A stretch of DNA of 64,000 nt from Chrysomallon squamiferum (Eukaryota > Mollusca > Gastropoda > Neomphalida > Peltospiridae). Under the pieces are notes generated by a model. That model saw nothing but the letters and a program-made list of their open reading frames with translations, ran no database searches and was not told the origin of the DNA. The position numbers and the translations under genes were made by a program. The DNA lies in the NCBI GenBank assembly GCA_012295275.1, contig CM022670.1, positions 32,757,938 through 32,821,937 on the forward strand, written 5' to 3'. Shown one piece after another: positions 11,381 through 23,579 of the stretch (positions are counted from its first letter, which is position 1; every line of letters begins with the position of its first letter).

Positions 11381-13436
11381 CAAGTAAATGCCTACATTTT
11401 TATCTAGCTTTATTTTTTTAAATGATAACTAAAAAATTTTGGTAAACTTAACCTGATTTTTCTATTCTGGTGACAAAGGTATTAAATTTAGCACAGCTTC
11501 AAACTATTTAATTTACAAATGTTAACATAAGAAGAAAAAAAAACATTCAAATATCCCGCACCCATAAGTACGTGTATTACACAAAAGATCAATAAATATT
11601 CTGGTGCAGTACAACTTGTCAAACAAATTGCCTCATTAATAAATCGATATACACAAAAAACACACACTAAAAAGTAATTTATGACTTTGGTTGCTATTAG
11701 CATAAGCTATCCTTTCAAACAGTCTTGCCTGACTACAGCGTTTTCAAAACCAAGGATGAAGTATTTTTTTAAATATATCATGGAATGTTTTGATAGGTAA
11801 AATAAAGTAAATATCAACTTGCAGGAACTTGGCAACCATTACTAAAACTTAATACTAATATCATCTTTTTATAATTTATTATTAGTATTACTTTTATATT
11901 TATTTATTTATTTTTCAATATTATTTAAAATAAATGGAGATACTAAACAATTTTAATAAATAATATTAAGTAAAAAACAAACGAACATTAATCAAAGAAA
12001 TAATAATTAAAGAAATTAAAAATTAAAAAAAAAAAAAAAAAGGGTACAAAAGAATTGATCTTTTTTTTTTTTTTTTTTTTTTTTTTGGTTTTTTAATTAT
12101 TAAAACAACTCAAAGTTATATTATATTGTATATTTTACAAAATGCAGTGTATTAATAATATCTGGATTTGATAAAAAAATAAATCAGTGTGTAAACAATC
12201 TTTTATGCATATTAGTATGTGACTGTTGTAATAACAAGTTTAAAAACATTTCTTCATTTAATATAATAAACTTATTGCACAAACAAGAAATTACAAGAAA
12301 TCAGAAAAAATGTGATAAAAACAATGTACTGGTATAAATTAGCAAAAAATACTAATATATTTCAAACACTGAAGAACAAATTTAAAAGAATAATAATAAT
12401 AATAACAATAATAAAAATAATAATAAAAATATAAAATGAATAGGGTGCAAAAAATGCTAATATATTATTCATTTATTTAATATAAATAAATAAATAATAA
12501 ATATAATAAAGTCAGAAATACGAAGAATACAAAAGAAATACAAAAGAAAAAGACTTTGTTAATTCAGAATTAAAATATTATAAATTAATAATATCCTCTT
12601 TAAGGGTAATCTTAAAGCATAACTGTTTAAATAAACTTCCTATTAATTATTTCATTTGTTACTGAATATAAACCTTTTATAATAATAAAATATATCATTA
12701 GTACAGAGGAAAGAAAGTTGTCATCATTTCATTCATATAAATGCCTGAGTGGATAAGATACCTTTGAAAGAATTTACTAAGCTTAATTGAAAGTTTTTAC
12801 ATTTTCTTTTATATCAAAGAAAAAGGGGAAATTACATCTCATCAGATTAATTAATTCAGTGTCATATTTAATTGTTAGAAAAATGTGGTATCTAGAGTGA
12901 AATACAACTACTGATAAGTATATGGTTAGGCTATGTAACCAACTATTTTATGGTAGCTCAAAATATTACTCTCTTAAATGAACATTATAATTATTACATT
13001 TTAAAAACTGAAATACCACTCACATCAATACTTATAATAATATATAAAAATAAGTAAATAAAATTTTGTATATACACATAATATTTCAGACATCTCACAG
13101 AAAATAAACCGATAATAATTACTAAAATATTAATGCTTAACAACTGAATAGATTTTGAAATTCAACACACTGTTGCTTCAAACATCTAATCAGATTTAAA
13201 AATATTAATATGTCAATATTGAATATATTTTTTAATTTTCATACCTCTGGTGTTGGGGGTCGTGGTTCATAATCATCAGGATGCAGCAGACCTCGACGCA
13301 GCAACAATGTGTTTGGGTCACCATATGTCCCTCCAACACAAAACTTTGCCTTGTGTTTCTGAAGCAGTCCAGGACTGCTAAAACTCATATTACAGTCATG
13401 ACACTTCCAGTTCATATATATAAACTCTGATGCCAT
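3166..13436 (-). CDS. CCDC17: CCDC17-like coiled-coil protein, nine coding exons
   Basis: Coding exons in transcript order are 13436-13245, 11092-11063, 8662-8477, 7895-7782, 6408-6288, 5980-5818, 5382-5305, 4772-4642 and 4379-3166. All phases agree and give 742 codons. Residues 12-33 form a C2HC zinc finger (C12, C15, H28, C33), the arrangement I recall at the N-terminus of vertebrate CCDC17. Residues about 75-136, 175-268 and 300-370 are charged, Leu-rich coiled-coil. The segment beginning AIRQAYVANGGTDPEVL (296 onward) corresponds to ALREAYIRDGGRDPGVL of human CCDC17 and is the strongest family signature. The last ~330 residues are Ser/Pro/Thr-rich and look disordered. The protein's function is poorly known. 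The exon at 11063-11092 and the acceptor of the 8662 exon are the least certain parts. Confidence 0.85.
4642..4772 (-). CDS. CCDC17: CCDC17-like exon with the family signature
   Basis: 131 nt, acceptor ttttttacag and donor gtaaaa. It encodes 43 full codons starting AIRQAYVANGGTDPEVLSQL, the segment most similar to human CCDC17, followed by an Ala/Glu/Leu coiled coil. It ends one base into a codon. Confidence 0.9.
5305..5382 (-). CDS. CCDC17: CCDC17-like exon
   Basis: 78 nt, acceptor ttttttttag and donor gtaaga. It encodes a Gln-rich start and the segment FIYPMFYGGSLVAEI, which leads in phase into the signature exon. Vertebrate CCDC17 also has a short AAEI just before its signature. Confidence 0.85.
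5818..5980 (-). CDS. CCDC17: CCDC17-like coiled-coil exon
   Basis: 163 nt, acceptor attttttag and a less common donor, gttagt. It encodes a heptad-rich segment including RRRLEELGKRPLKGDD and QELRDQEARNQRLLDELKRQ. The exit phase matches the next exon. Confidence 0.85.
6288..6408 (-). CDS. CCDC17: CCDC17-like coiled-coil exon
   Basis: 121 nt, acceptor cctatttag and donor gtattt. It encodes KLAQLAESHGRQMEMLQGRN and further charged helix, ending one base into a codon. Confidence 0.85.
7782..7895 (-). CDS. CCDC17: CCDC17-like linker exon
   Basis: 114 nt in phase 0, acceptor tttcttgcag and donor gtaagt. It begins with a short charged helix (YERLRERERQ) and continues as a Tyr/Ser/Gly-rich linker. 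Confidence 0.85.
8477..8662 (-). CDS. CCDC17: CCDC17-like coiled-coil exon
   Basis: 186 nt in phase 0, donor gtgagg. It encodes VSELQALKDRRSRQRQIRDI and a following basic segment. I chose the acceptor ...gggaataag because it is the phase-0 AG that joins the previous exon. An ATG at 8678-8680 in the same frame could instead act as an internal start, and an AG four bases further on is another possible acceptor. The 5' edge is therefore tentative. Confidence 0.75.
8663..11062 (-). other. Intron of the CCDC17-like gene
   Basis: About 2.4 kb of AT-rich intron. Around 8990-9060 a short stretch resembles a tRNA A-box (gtcagtggtaaagcag) and may be a decayed SINE head, but no B-box follows. Otherwise only A-rich runs and short (TTTA)n near 10399-10423 are seen. 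Confidence 0.6.
11063..11092 (-). CDS. CCDC17: Candidate 30-nt CCDC17-like exon
   Basis: Acceptor cattttacag, ten codons (EFSDNTVKEK), donor gtaggt, phase 0 on both sides. It fits between the zinc-finger exon and the exon at 8662-8477 without changing the frame. Because it is in phase 0, skipping it also leaves the frame intact, so it may be a cassette exon or a false positive. Confidence 0.5.
11093..13244 (-). other. Intron of the CCDC17-like gene
   Basis: AT-rich intron with an (AC)n microsatellite at 11343-11379 and a facing A run (12025-12041) and T run (12061-12086). No coding signal is seen. Confidence 0.6.
11343..11379. repeat. (AC)n microsatellite
   Basis: An uninterrupted AC run of about 18 units. 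Confidence 0.95.
13245..13436 (-). CDS. CCDC17: CCDC17-like first coding exon with C2HC zinc finger
   Basis: The ATG at 13436-13434 opens 64 codons ending at donor gtatga. The segment WKCHDCNMSFSSPGLLQKHK followed by AKFC gives C-x2-C-x12-H-x4-C, the same spacing as in human CCDC17. The end, YEPRPPTPE, is a Pro-rich linker. Two very short upstream ORFs precede the start in the same exon. Confidence 0.88.
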
Positions 13437-13512
13437 ATTTGGCTTTAGTTTGTGTCACACTTCTACTAAATTTCTATCTTATATCCATTGTTGTTTCATC
13501 ATTAAACTGTAT
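13437..13512 (-). other. 5' UTR part of CCDC17-like exon 2
   Basis: The acceptor tttatttcag ends at 13513, so the exon probably starts at 13512. The leader holds two short upstream ORFs (MMKQQWI and MDIR) that end before the main start codon. Confidence 0.6.
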
Positions 13513-13539
13513 CTGAAATAAATATAAATATAAATATAA

Positions 13540-13542
<3 letters not shown>

Positions 13543-13577
<35 letters not shown>

Positions 13578-13596
13578 GTAATAATAGTAATAATAT
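13543..13596. repeat. (AAT)n microsatellite
   Basis: AAT repeat with a few AGT interruptions, inside the first intron of the CCDC17-like gene. Confidence 0.9.
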
Positions 13597-13938
13597 AGTG
13601 AAATAATGTAATGCAGATAAAAACAAAGTATGAGTAAAAATTTAAAAAGGTAGTATGTCAAGAGTTTATAATAAATAAATTAATATTTAAAAAACAAACA
13701 AAAAATCTATTAGAAAACATTTTCACTTCTGAGGTGATAACAAATCATCTGATGTCGTTTTGTTCTTGTTTTGTTCTAAATAATTTAAATCATTTTGATT
13801 AGGGATGTGGTTAACACACACTCTTTTTTAAATAATAAATCGAAACCCCAAAATAATATAAAATAATACATTCAAAATAAACAATTAAAACATGAAACAA
13901 AAATCAAAAACTTAAACTTTTAAAAGTTAATCTGTGAA

Positions 13939-13939
<1 letters not shown>

Positions 13940-13974
<35 letters not shown>

Positions 13975-13986
13975 GTTATTATTATT
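13940..13986. repeat. (ATT)n microsatellite
   Basis: ATT repeat with one GTT interruption, in the same intron as the AAT repeat at 13543 but in opposite orientation. Confidence 0.9.
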
Positions 13987-14156
13987 AATTTTTATGTAAA
14001 AAAGATTTAAAGTTCGCGAACTTCAAACGACTCGCAAAAATGTACTTTAAAGTTTAACGTTTATCACAATAATTTTTAAACAGTCATTAAAAATATTTAA
14101 ATAAAATAATTATAATAATAATTAAGAGCAAATTAAAATGAAAAATAACAACATAC

Positions 14157-14340
14157 CTGTAAAATGATCTTAAAATGAAAAGGGGGTAAAACCCCAATCA
14201 AATTTTACTGTCTGTCACATATTCTCATTGTGACATCAGACGCCATTTTGAAAGTTGTGAGCAAGCGGGTACCTGCCACACTGATCGTTCATTTGTCGTT
14301 GCTACAACAACGTTTGAATCACGTGGTTTGACATGTAAAT
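14157..14340 (-). promoter_or_regulatory. Promoter and non-coding exon 1 of the CCDC17-like gene
   Basis: The donor ACAG|GTATGT at 14157/14156 marks the end of a likely first exon. The region is locally richer in GC and CpG than its surroundings. It contains CGCCATTTT at 14241-14249, a YY1-like site (AAAATGGCG on the minus strand), and a CACGTG E-box near 14320. The ATG inside the YY1-like site would give a 13-codon upstream ORF. The transcription start is not known exactly. Confidence 0.55.
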
Positions 14341-14349
14341 AATAGCCAT

Positions 14350-14526
14350 GTGCTTTATTTGCTCGTTATCAAACCGATTTCGTCAGCTTTAAGAGCTTCC
14401 TCTTCTTTGCTTTCCTGTTGTTGTTTTTAATTATTATTAAGTGATAAAGGGAGATTGTTTTACGGTTGTGTAATTACGTTTATTTTCTGCTAGAGCACAC
14501 TAAGTTGCGTAACAGTTTCTTCAGAG

Positions 14527-14565
<39 letters not shown>

Positions 14566-15964
14566 ATTAGCAAGATAAAAAAAACACACAAAAAACAACA
14601 CGTAGTAATTTACATCATAACGTTATACTACTACTACTACTTTACTACAGAATTTTTGACCTTTTTTGACATTTTTTCGTAATTATAGAAACAGATAAAT
14701 TATAAAATTATATATTCTTACTGGCATCAAATATAAAACATGAATATTTCATAAATACATAGTAAATTGGGTGTAAAGAGGAGGGACATTTATCAATTTA
14801 TTTTATATGTGTTCCCCTTTTAAGCATTATTTTATTATTACTATTACATTATTTATTTATTTTAAACACTTTAGCCCTCATAACTGATTAATAATGATAA
14901 TGATACAAACAGTAATTAAAAAGTGAAATAGAAAGAGAAAATGGAGAAACAGTATTGTTGCCAGACCGTATTGTTTGCATGATTTCAATAGATTTTGTCA
15001 TGAGTCAAAAACATTTTTGTAATTTTATGAAATGAAATTACAAAAAACAATTAAATAAATAAAAAGTTGATTTCTGATGAAAAAAAAATTAAATTTATAT
15101 ATTGATGGGTTCAAACATCATGTATTTGAATATAGGATTAGTTTCCTTGATTTCAAAAGTTTTTGCTTTTCTTTTTTTAAATGAAATTAAAATATATAAA
15201 TAAAAGGTGAAAACAATGTACATACCATTTATTCTAATATGATTAGAACAAAGAGTCTTTTACAAATGTTATTTTGGAAAAGAGGCAAGGATGTGTAGTC
15301 AAGACAATCAGGTTTATCAAGGGAAAGAAATGCAAGCACTCATTGATATCATCAATATGCAGTCAATTAACAAGGAATAATTAGCAAACTCTTTAAAAAT
15401 TGTTGCTTTAAGTACTTTGAACAGACTGATATATTTTTTTATTTTTCTATAACCATAACATTGTTTTCTTTAAAAATAAAATGGTATACAAAAATATTTT
15501 TGATTGGTTAAATCAAGCAAAGTATTTGTGTATTCAAATTCATTTGATTTAATCTTACTTTACAAATAGAATGTGAGTTTACAGGTATAATCATGAAATT
15601 GCACATTAAGTCAATAATCATGATGATTAATGATTAAATACACTTATATATATAATGTCCTTTACTTGGTTATTAAATATATTCTGATAGCAAATGTGGC
15701 TCAACATATAATAGTTTAAACATTTTAATGTTTAAACATTGCTAGTGTTTCTGTTTTCTGCCTTCTGCATTAAAAAAAAAAAAAAAAAGAAACCAAAAAT
15801 AACAAGGAAAACAAAAATTGCCAGATGATTTGAACTCTTACTGGTAACAAGGAATTTAAAATACTCTAGATAAAACATTTACATGAATAAAATATATATT
15901 TCAACACGTCAACTTACACACTAATTCAGAATAAAACAGACAAAAATGGTTTTCAATTTAAATC
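14350..15964. other. Intergenic interval between the CCDC17-like gene and MAGOH
   Basis: The two minus-strand genes follow one another here. I see a 37-nt A run (14527-14563), AT-rich filler and one near-perfect 24-bp palindrome at 15714-15737. No ORF or RNA gene is recognised. Confidence 0.6.
14527..14563. repeat. Poly(A) tract, 37 nt
   Basis: The longest A homopolymer in the window. There is no identifiable retroelement body or target-site duplication beside it. Confidence 0.9.
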
Positions 15965-15970
15965 TTTATT
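15965..15970 (-). terminator. Candidate MAGOH poly(A) signal
   Basis: AATAAA on the minus strand, 68 nt after the MAGOH stop codon at 16039-16041. Confidence 0.6.
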
Positions 15971-16038
15971 TACACTGTCAGTTGTGATAAAAATAAATGG
16001 CATGAGAAATGATTAAAAACAGATGTGTCTGTAGTTTG

Positions 16039-18228
<2,190 letters not shown>

Positions 18229-18559
18229 TTTGCTTATGTTTTTTTACTTCTAATCTTTATTTGTTAAGCACCACTTAAAGGTCTCTGCTAAACAGTTTCA
18301 AAATCTTAACATGTAACACTATTGTCTATTTTAAACCTATTATATATTAGTATTTCAGTTAATATGAAGTAAAGAAAAAACAATCACTGTTACTGAAACA
18401 GAAATTTACAAATTTAGCGGTGACTCCTTATACAAAAAATACCCCACAAATAGAAAGTATAACGGAAGGGGGATAACTCAATTTATATAACTAAAACGTG
18501 GTCCCAACTAATCTGTAATTTTTGGAAAATAATGCATTCACCATAATTTAATAAATCAA
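18229..18559. promoter_or_regulatory. Bidirectional promoter interval MAGOH / WDR83
   Basis: The 331 bp between the divergent start codons must hold both promoters and both leaders, unless unseen upstream UTR exons exist. Visible elements are a YY1-like AAAATGGCG overlapping the MAGOH start (18222-18230) and an ETS-like ACGGAAG near 18462. No TATA box can be singled out in such AT-rich DNA. Confidence 0.65.
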
Positions 18560-18638
18560 ATGAATGCAGATATTCCTGAAAAGCTTGTTGGTAGTATTGA
18601 CTGCAAACAAGGTGCCGTTAGAGCAGTAAGATTTAATG
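18560..18638 (+). CDS. WDR83: WDR83 exon 1
   Basis: Encodes MNADIPEKLVGSIDCKQGAV and RAVRFN plus one base, donor gtaatt. Confidence 0.95.
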
Positions 18639-21600
18639 GTAATTCAGCATTCTGATGTTACATATTTGTTTATAATAACAAAACGTCATAAGACAAGTGT
18701 GATACGATATACAATAAAATAAAATATATATATATATATGTATATAAACCTCCAACAAAAACAAACAACTATTGCCTGAAAATTTATTAAATAAATTAAA
18801 TTTGTACAGTAAATAATTATGACAGTGTAACTCAAATGAGATATTTGAAATTAAAAAGTACGTTTTCTTTTCTGGGTAATCTACGGCTTGTGAACAGATT
18901 TTACAGAATATTGTTTTACAGTTATAAAACGTTGATTAAATATAACTATCATGTTAATTATGTTCTTTATACAGCTGATGGCACATATTGCCTGACATGT
19001 GGCAGTAACAAAACTGTCAAACTTTGGAATCCACATAGGAGTCTGCTTCTGAAAACGTATGCTGGACATGGCTATGAGGTTTTGGATGCTCAGAGCTCCT
19101 CTGACAACAGTCAGATATGCTCAGGCAGTATGGATAAGACGGTGGTACTGTTTGATGTTGCAAGTGGAAAAACATTGAGAAAATACCGGGGACATGCTGG
19201 TTTGAACTAAAAATTGTTCTTCAATTTTACAGTGTACAAACAAAATAATATAAATAATTTTTAAAATTGATGTTTGTGTAGGTTAGATACAACTTAAAAT
19301 GTGAAACATTTTTTCTTTTTTCTTTTGTTTGTTTCGTTATTTGACATTAAAAAAAAAAACCAAAACATTATTAGTACATATTATAATTAATAACATTTAC
19401 TTACAGCATTTTAAAACAAACTTTCTTTTTGGTGATTCACCTTATATTAGTGATTTCATATTGCAATTATTGTGAAATATAATTAAGTGGTATCTGCATC
19501 TGAAATGTTAAAGTAACTGAACATTTTCTACAGTTGCAAAATATTTTTTCAAGAAGTTCAATTATTTACCAGTTTATTATAAAATTTTCCAGGAACTGTA
19601 AACTGTATTAAGTTCAATGAAGAATCCACTTTAATATTATCTGGTTCTCTGGATAGTACTATCCGTGTTTGGGATTGTCGATCAAGAAAAATGGAACCAG
19701 TGCAGGTAGGTTTTAAAATGTACTTCTAAACATTTTTATTAAAATGTACATTTATTGTTATATTTAAATATTAAATATTTTTGCATTTTATCTTGGCTGA
19801 TATATGTTGTAATTTTGTTACTTGATTTTCTATGCTCTGCCTCAGCATTATTGTTTGGTATATTTTGACTTCCTCACTGGTAGACAGTTATTATACTTTT
19901 ATTTTTAAAACCTTTTTCTATTTTGAGTATATGTTATTTTTTTTCTTTATTGCATTCATTGAAGGTATTATATTTGATGTGTCTAAATTAGTAACGTGAC
20001 TGATTCTGCAATATTAATATTTCCAGATAATGGATGAAGCAAAAGATAGTGTCACCTCCCTCCAGGTTTCTGATCATGAAATACTGTCTGGTTCTGCAGA
20101 TTGTCGTATTCGGCGATATGACCTTAGAATTGGAAAAATGTTTACAGACTTCATTGGAAGTGAGTAAATGGACCTGAATATAAAAGCGACACATAAATAA
20201 TATTATAATTGAAAATATTAATCTTCTGTGATATTTTGACCGTTTGTATGCAGAAACGGTTATAAAATTATGAAAGATGTTTAATTTTAAAAAGTGATCT
20301 TCTAATAGATCCCAAATTAATTAGAATGAATGATAATACAGAATGCTGTTAGATTGTTCAGTTTTACATTTTGAGGTTATTTCATGTTCAAGACAATATA
20401 ATAAATGTTTTGGTAATTTATGTTTTTGTATGATGCTGTGGTGGTTAGTTGTGCTTTTGAAAATGTTATTTGATTCTTACACTGGATTTTTCAAAGGTTC
20501 TGTGACAAGTGTAACATTCACCCGTGATGGCCAGTGTACCTTGATTAGTACTCTTGACAACACACTGCGCCTGATGGACAAAGATACAGGAGAATTACTC
20601 AATGAGTAAGTGCATAAAGATAATATCACCTTTACTGTCTACGTTTCCTTTGTCGTAATTTAAAATTTTATTGCCTCAATAAACAGTGTATCATTTCCTA
20701 TAGTTTGCATGTCTATTAAATTAAACCAAATGTGAATCAGTTTTCAGATCAAACAGACCAATAAAGAACATTTAGAACAATTAACATAGATTATGTAACT
20801 AAGCAGTTTAGTCATGTAAATTTGCAGTGAGAAAAAGTGTTTCAAATAGTTCTGTTAATTTTTAATACTTGCTACTGATACTGATACTGTTTTTGTTTTT
20901 TGGTTAAAATAAAAAGTTAGATAAAATATTCAGTTTGCAGAAATTGGTTAGCATTCTTTGCTAATAACAGTTAAAAATGTATAGATCTTTCTAGAGAGGC
21001 AGACATTTACCCTTTGCACATTTTCAATAAATCTAAAGCATTAGTACACAGCATTAAAGATATTCTTTAAATTTTGACATCTTCATTTCAGATATACTGG
21101 TCATAAAAACAAGGAATACAAAATTGACAGCTGTCTGAACAGTAAAGATACACACATTGTGAGTGGTTCAGAAGATGGCTTTGTTTATATTTGGGATTTG
21201 GTAGATGTAAGTATCCTCTTCTATTTTTATTTACAATAACATACTTGTGTCAAGAAATTCATTGTAATGAAAGGATACATTATAAATTATATATGTTCTG
21301 TATTTTTTTATTTATATTTTGTAGTTGTTGCTGTTTATCTGTATATCTTGCTATTATGTGTATATATTTTTTTAATTTAAAATTATTTTAATTGTTGTGT
21401 AGTCTTACCACACACTGAAAAATAAAGATCTAGCACATCAATGATTACCTGACTTTCAAAAGCCAGTTAATTTTGAATATAACTAAATGAACTTAAGATA
21501 TTGTTGTTTTTATTATTAATTCACTCATTTATTATTTTAATGTTAATCATAACAGCCAAAAATCTTAAAAGAATTTTTATTTGTTAATACATTATATCTG

Positions 21601-21778
21601 CTTTATATTCTCTCTCTTTGGATTTTTTTTTTAGGGGAAGCTGGTAACAAAACTTGATCACAAGACAACCAGAGCTATACATGCTCTCTCCTATCATGCA
21701 TCAGAGACATGTTTGTTAACAGCATCTGCTGATAAAATGTTTATCTGGAAATCTAAAAACTTTGAAACAAAAGACTGA
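18560..21778 (+). CDS. WDR83: WDR83 (MORG1), seven-bladed WD40 protein
   Basis: Seven exons (18560-18638, 18975-19199, 19593-19705, 20027-20159, 20497-20605, 21092-21206, 21635-21778) join in phase into 305 residues, against 315 in human as I recall. Family matches include QGAVRAVRFN, GHGYEVLDA, VSDHEILSGS, RDGQCTL and DKDTGELL. The WD strand-d motifs run in order: VKLWNP, VVLFDV, IRVWDC, IRRYDL, LRLMDK, VYIWDL, MFIWKS, giving seven blades. WDR83 is a MAPK scaffold and has been found in spliceosomal C complexes. The start ATG was chosen because it follows the promoter interval and is the only in-frame start upstream of the first conserved segment. Confidence 0.97.
18975..19199 (+). CDS. WDR83: WDR83 exon 2
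   Basis: Acceptor ctttatacag. Encodes blades 1-2 with YCLTCGSNKTVKLWNP and the second WD motif. The donor gtttga is weak. Read-through would stop at TAA 19208-19210, 11 nt after the junction. Confidence 0.94.
19593..19705 (+). CDS. WDR83: WDR83 exon 3
   Basis: Acceptor attttccag, blade 3 with LILSGSLDSTIRVWDCRSRK, donor gtaggt. Confidence 0.95.
20027..20159 (+). CDS. WDR83: WDR83 exon 4
   Basis: Acceptor tatttccag, blade 4 with VSDHEILSGSADCRIRRYDL, donor gtgagt. Confidence 0.95.
20497..20605 (+). CDS. WDR83: WDR83 exon 5
   Basis: Acceptor ttttcaaag, blade 5 with TRDGQCTLISTLDNTLRLMD, donor gtaagt. Confidence 0.95.
21092..21206 (+). CDS. WDR83: WDR83 exon 6
   Basis: Acceptor ttcatttcag, blade 6 with THIVSGSEDGFVYIWDLVD, donor gtaagt. 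Confidence 0.95.
21635..21778 (+). CDS. WDR83: WDR83 exon 7
   Basis: Acceptor tttttttag, blade 7 with HASETCLLTASADKMFIWKS, stop TGA at 21776-21778. Confidence 0.95.
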   Translation, partial: GKLVTKLDHKTTRAIHALSYHASETCLLTASADKMFIWKSKNFETKD

Positions 21779-22303
21779 AAGAATATATATAACATATTTA
21801 CATGTCATGAACAAAGAATATTTTTATATTAATATTTATTTTGATCTTTATCATGTTAAGAAGCACTCAAGCCGTCACTAGATAATACAACAACCTGCCT
21901 GTGTTTTGCCAGTTTTTCCAGCAGTGATCTTGTATGTTTAAAATTACAGAAAAATAATATTTCTTCAGCAGTAAATATTATACTTTTTGATTACCAGGAA
22001 AAGATCTGTTGTAAGTTACATGACCTTCTTGACAGTCAGGGAAACACACGTTGCGGCTTTTTATTTTTAAAATATATGAAATTTTCTGACTTGTTGAAAT
22101 AAGCACTCTGAGGAACAAATTGTTCTTTTTTTTTTTTTTACAATTCATGTCACAACAAAGGAATGTTGTATCTAAGAAGTACATACAACTCTGAAGTATC
22201 ATTCATGGAAAACAAGTGATTAGCATTACATATTTGTCATGAAATGTTGCTGTTGTCACTTTAATATTTTCCCAGATTCCATTGACAAAGGACAGTGCCA
22301 AAA

Positions 22304-22309
22304 TAATAA
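22304..22309 (+). terminator. Candidate WDR83 poly(A) signal
   Basis: AATAAA about 525 nt after the stop; another occurs at 22515-22520. The choice between them cannot be made from sequence alone. Confidence 0.35.
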
Positions 22310-22520
22310 AATTCAAAAACGATTTCATGAACCAATTTGTAATAATACATTTTTTCTGCCTTACTTTCTTCATAACTGACAATAATTTTTATAGAACATT
22401 TTCTATAAATCAAATGGTCAGATGCCATTTTTTTAATGCTGAAGGAATGAAAGGAAATTTTTTTGTTTTGTTTTTTATGTTTATGCCTGCTTATATAGGA
22501 AATTGTAATGTGACAATAAA

Positions 22521-23579
22521 AAGTATTTATGATAAGTATTTTGACTTGAATTGATTTTGGTTTTCAGTTTTTTTGAAACTTTGTAAGGTCATGTAAAAGA
22601 AGAGAAATTGAGATTCATTTTAGATAAAACATCAAAGTAGAATGATTAGGAACATATAAAATTATATGAAATAATGAAAATTATTTATTCAAAAAATGTT
22701 TATAATAAAGTTTCTTTTTGTTTGTGAAAATACTAATTACTTAAATGAATAGAATCCAGTCTAATAGTTGTTTGTCTTTATAAACTCTTCCTTCATTAAT
22801 GTTAATACTACCCAACCTTTTTTGGCCAAACTCTAAATTTCCAAATAATACTGCCTTACTACTATTAACCATGTATTTAGTATTCTGATTCTGATAATGA
22901 TACCCTGTAACACTGCTTATAATCATGATCAGATTTTGGGAACTGGAGACATTATTAAAAATAATAATCTGAGATGAAGGTTAAAAAGCTCTGTTATTTC
23001 TCATAATACATCTAATGTTTTATTAATTAATATAGTGTTTGATTAAGCAAAAATATTAAACCCAAAACACAAGCAATTTTATAGCCAGAATGTGGCATTA
23101 TTGTGAGCAAGTCAATTATTAGAAACTATCATCCATTTTACAGTATGCTCATTTTGTCATATAGATCTTGATTCAAGCAAACAAGAAGTTATCATTAGGT
23201 GATGCGGAGATGAAAACAATGTTCAATCTACATTTATGATATTTTCAAGATGATGACAATATGGAAACCATTTTAATTCTTATCAGAAAGAAAAAAAAAA
23301 GAATATAGACAGAGTAATGTGCAGAGTAATAGTATTTATTTCTCATATTAAGGCCAGAAAACTGTTAATGTAAACTTTTCTAACTGATTAAGGTAATGAT
23401 TATCATCAGTTATTAGTAATAACTACAATGCAGATAAAAAAACAATTTTTTTTTTTTTTTTTAAATTGTCATCATTAAGATAATATTTAAACATATTAAA
23501 ATAAATAAATAAATAATAGTAAATGAACAAAAAAATATTAAGTTTAATATATTTATTTAATCTATATCATTGTGAATCA
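22521..23579. other. Intergenic interval WDR83 - MAST gene
   Basis: AT-rich, with no convincing ORF, RNA gene or mobile element. It includes a T run near 23446-23462 and short AAAT repeats after it. Confidence 0.6.

Noticed and set aside
12025-12086. Facing poly(A) and poly(T) runs as a hairpin or retroposon pair
   Set aside because: No element body or duplication beside them. Two homopolymers 19 nt apart are unremarkable in this composition.
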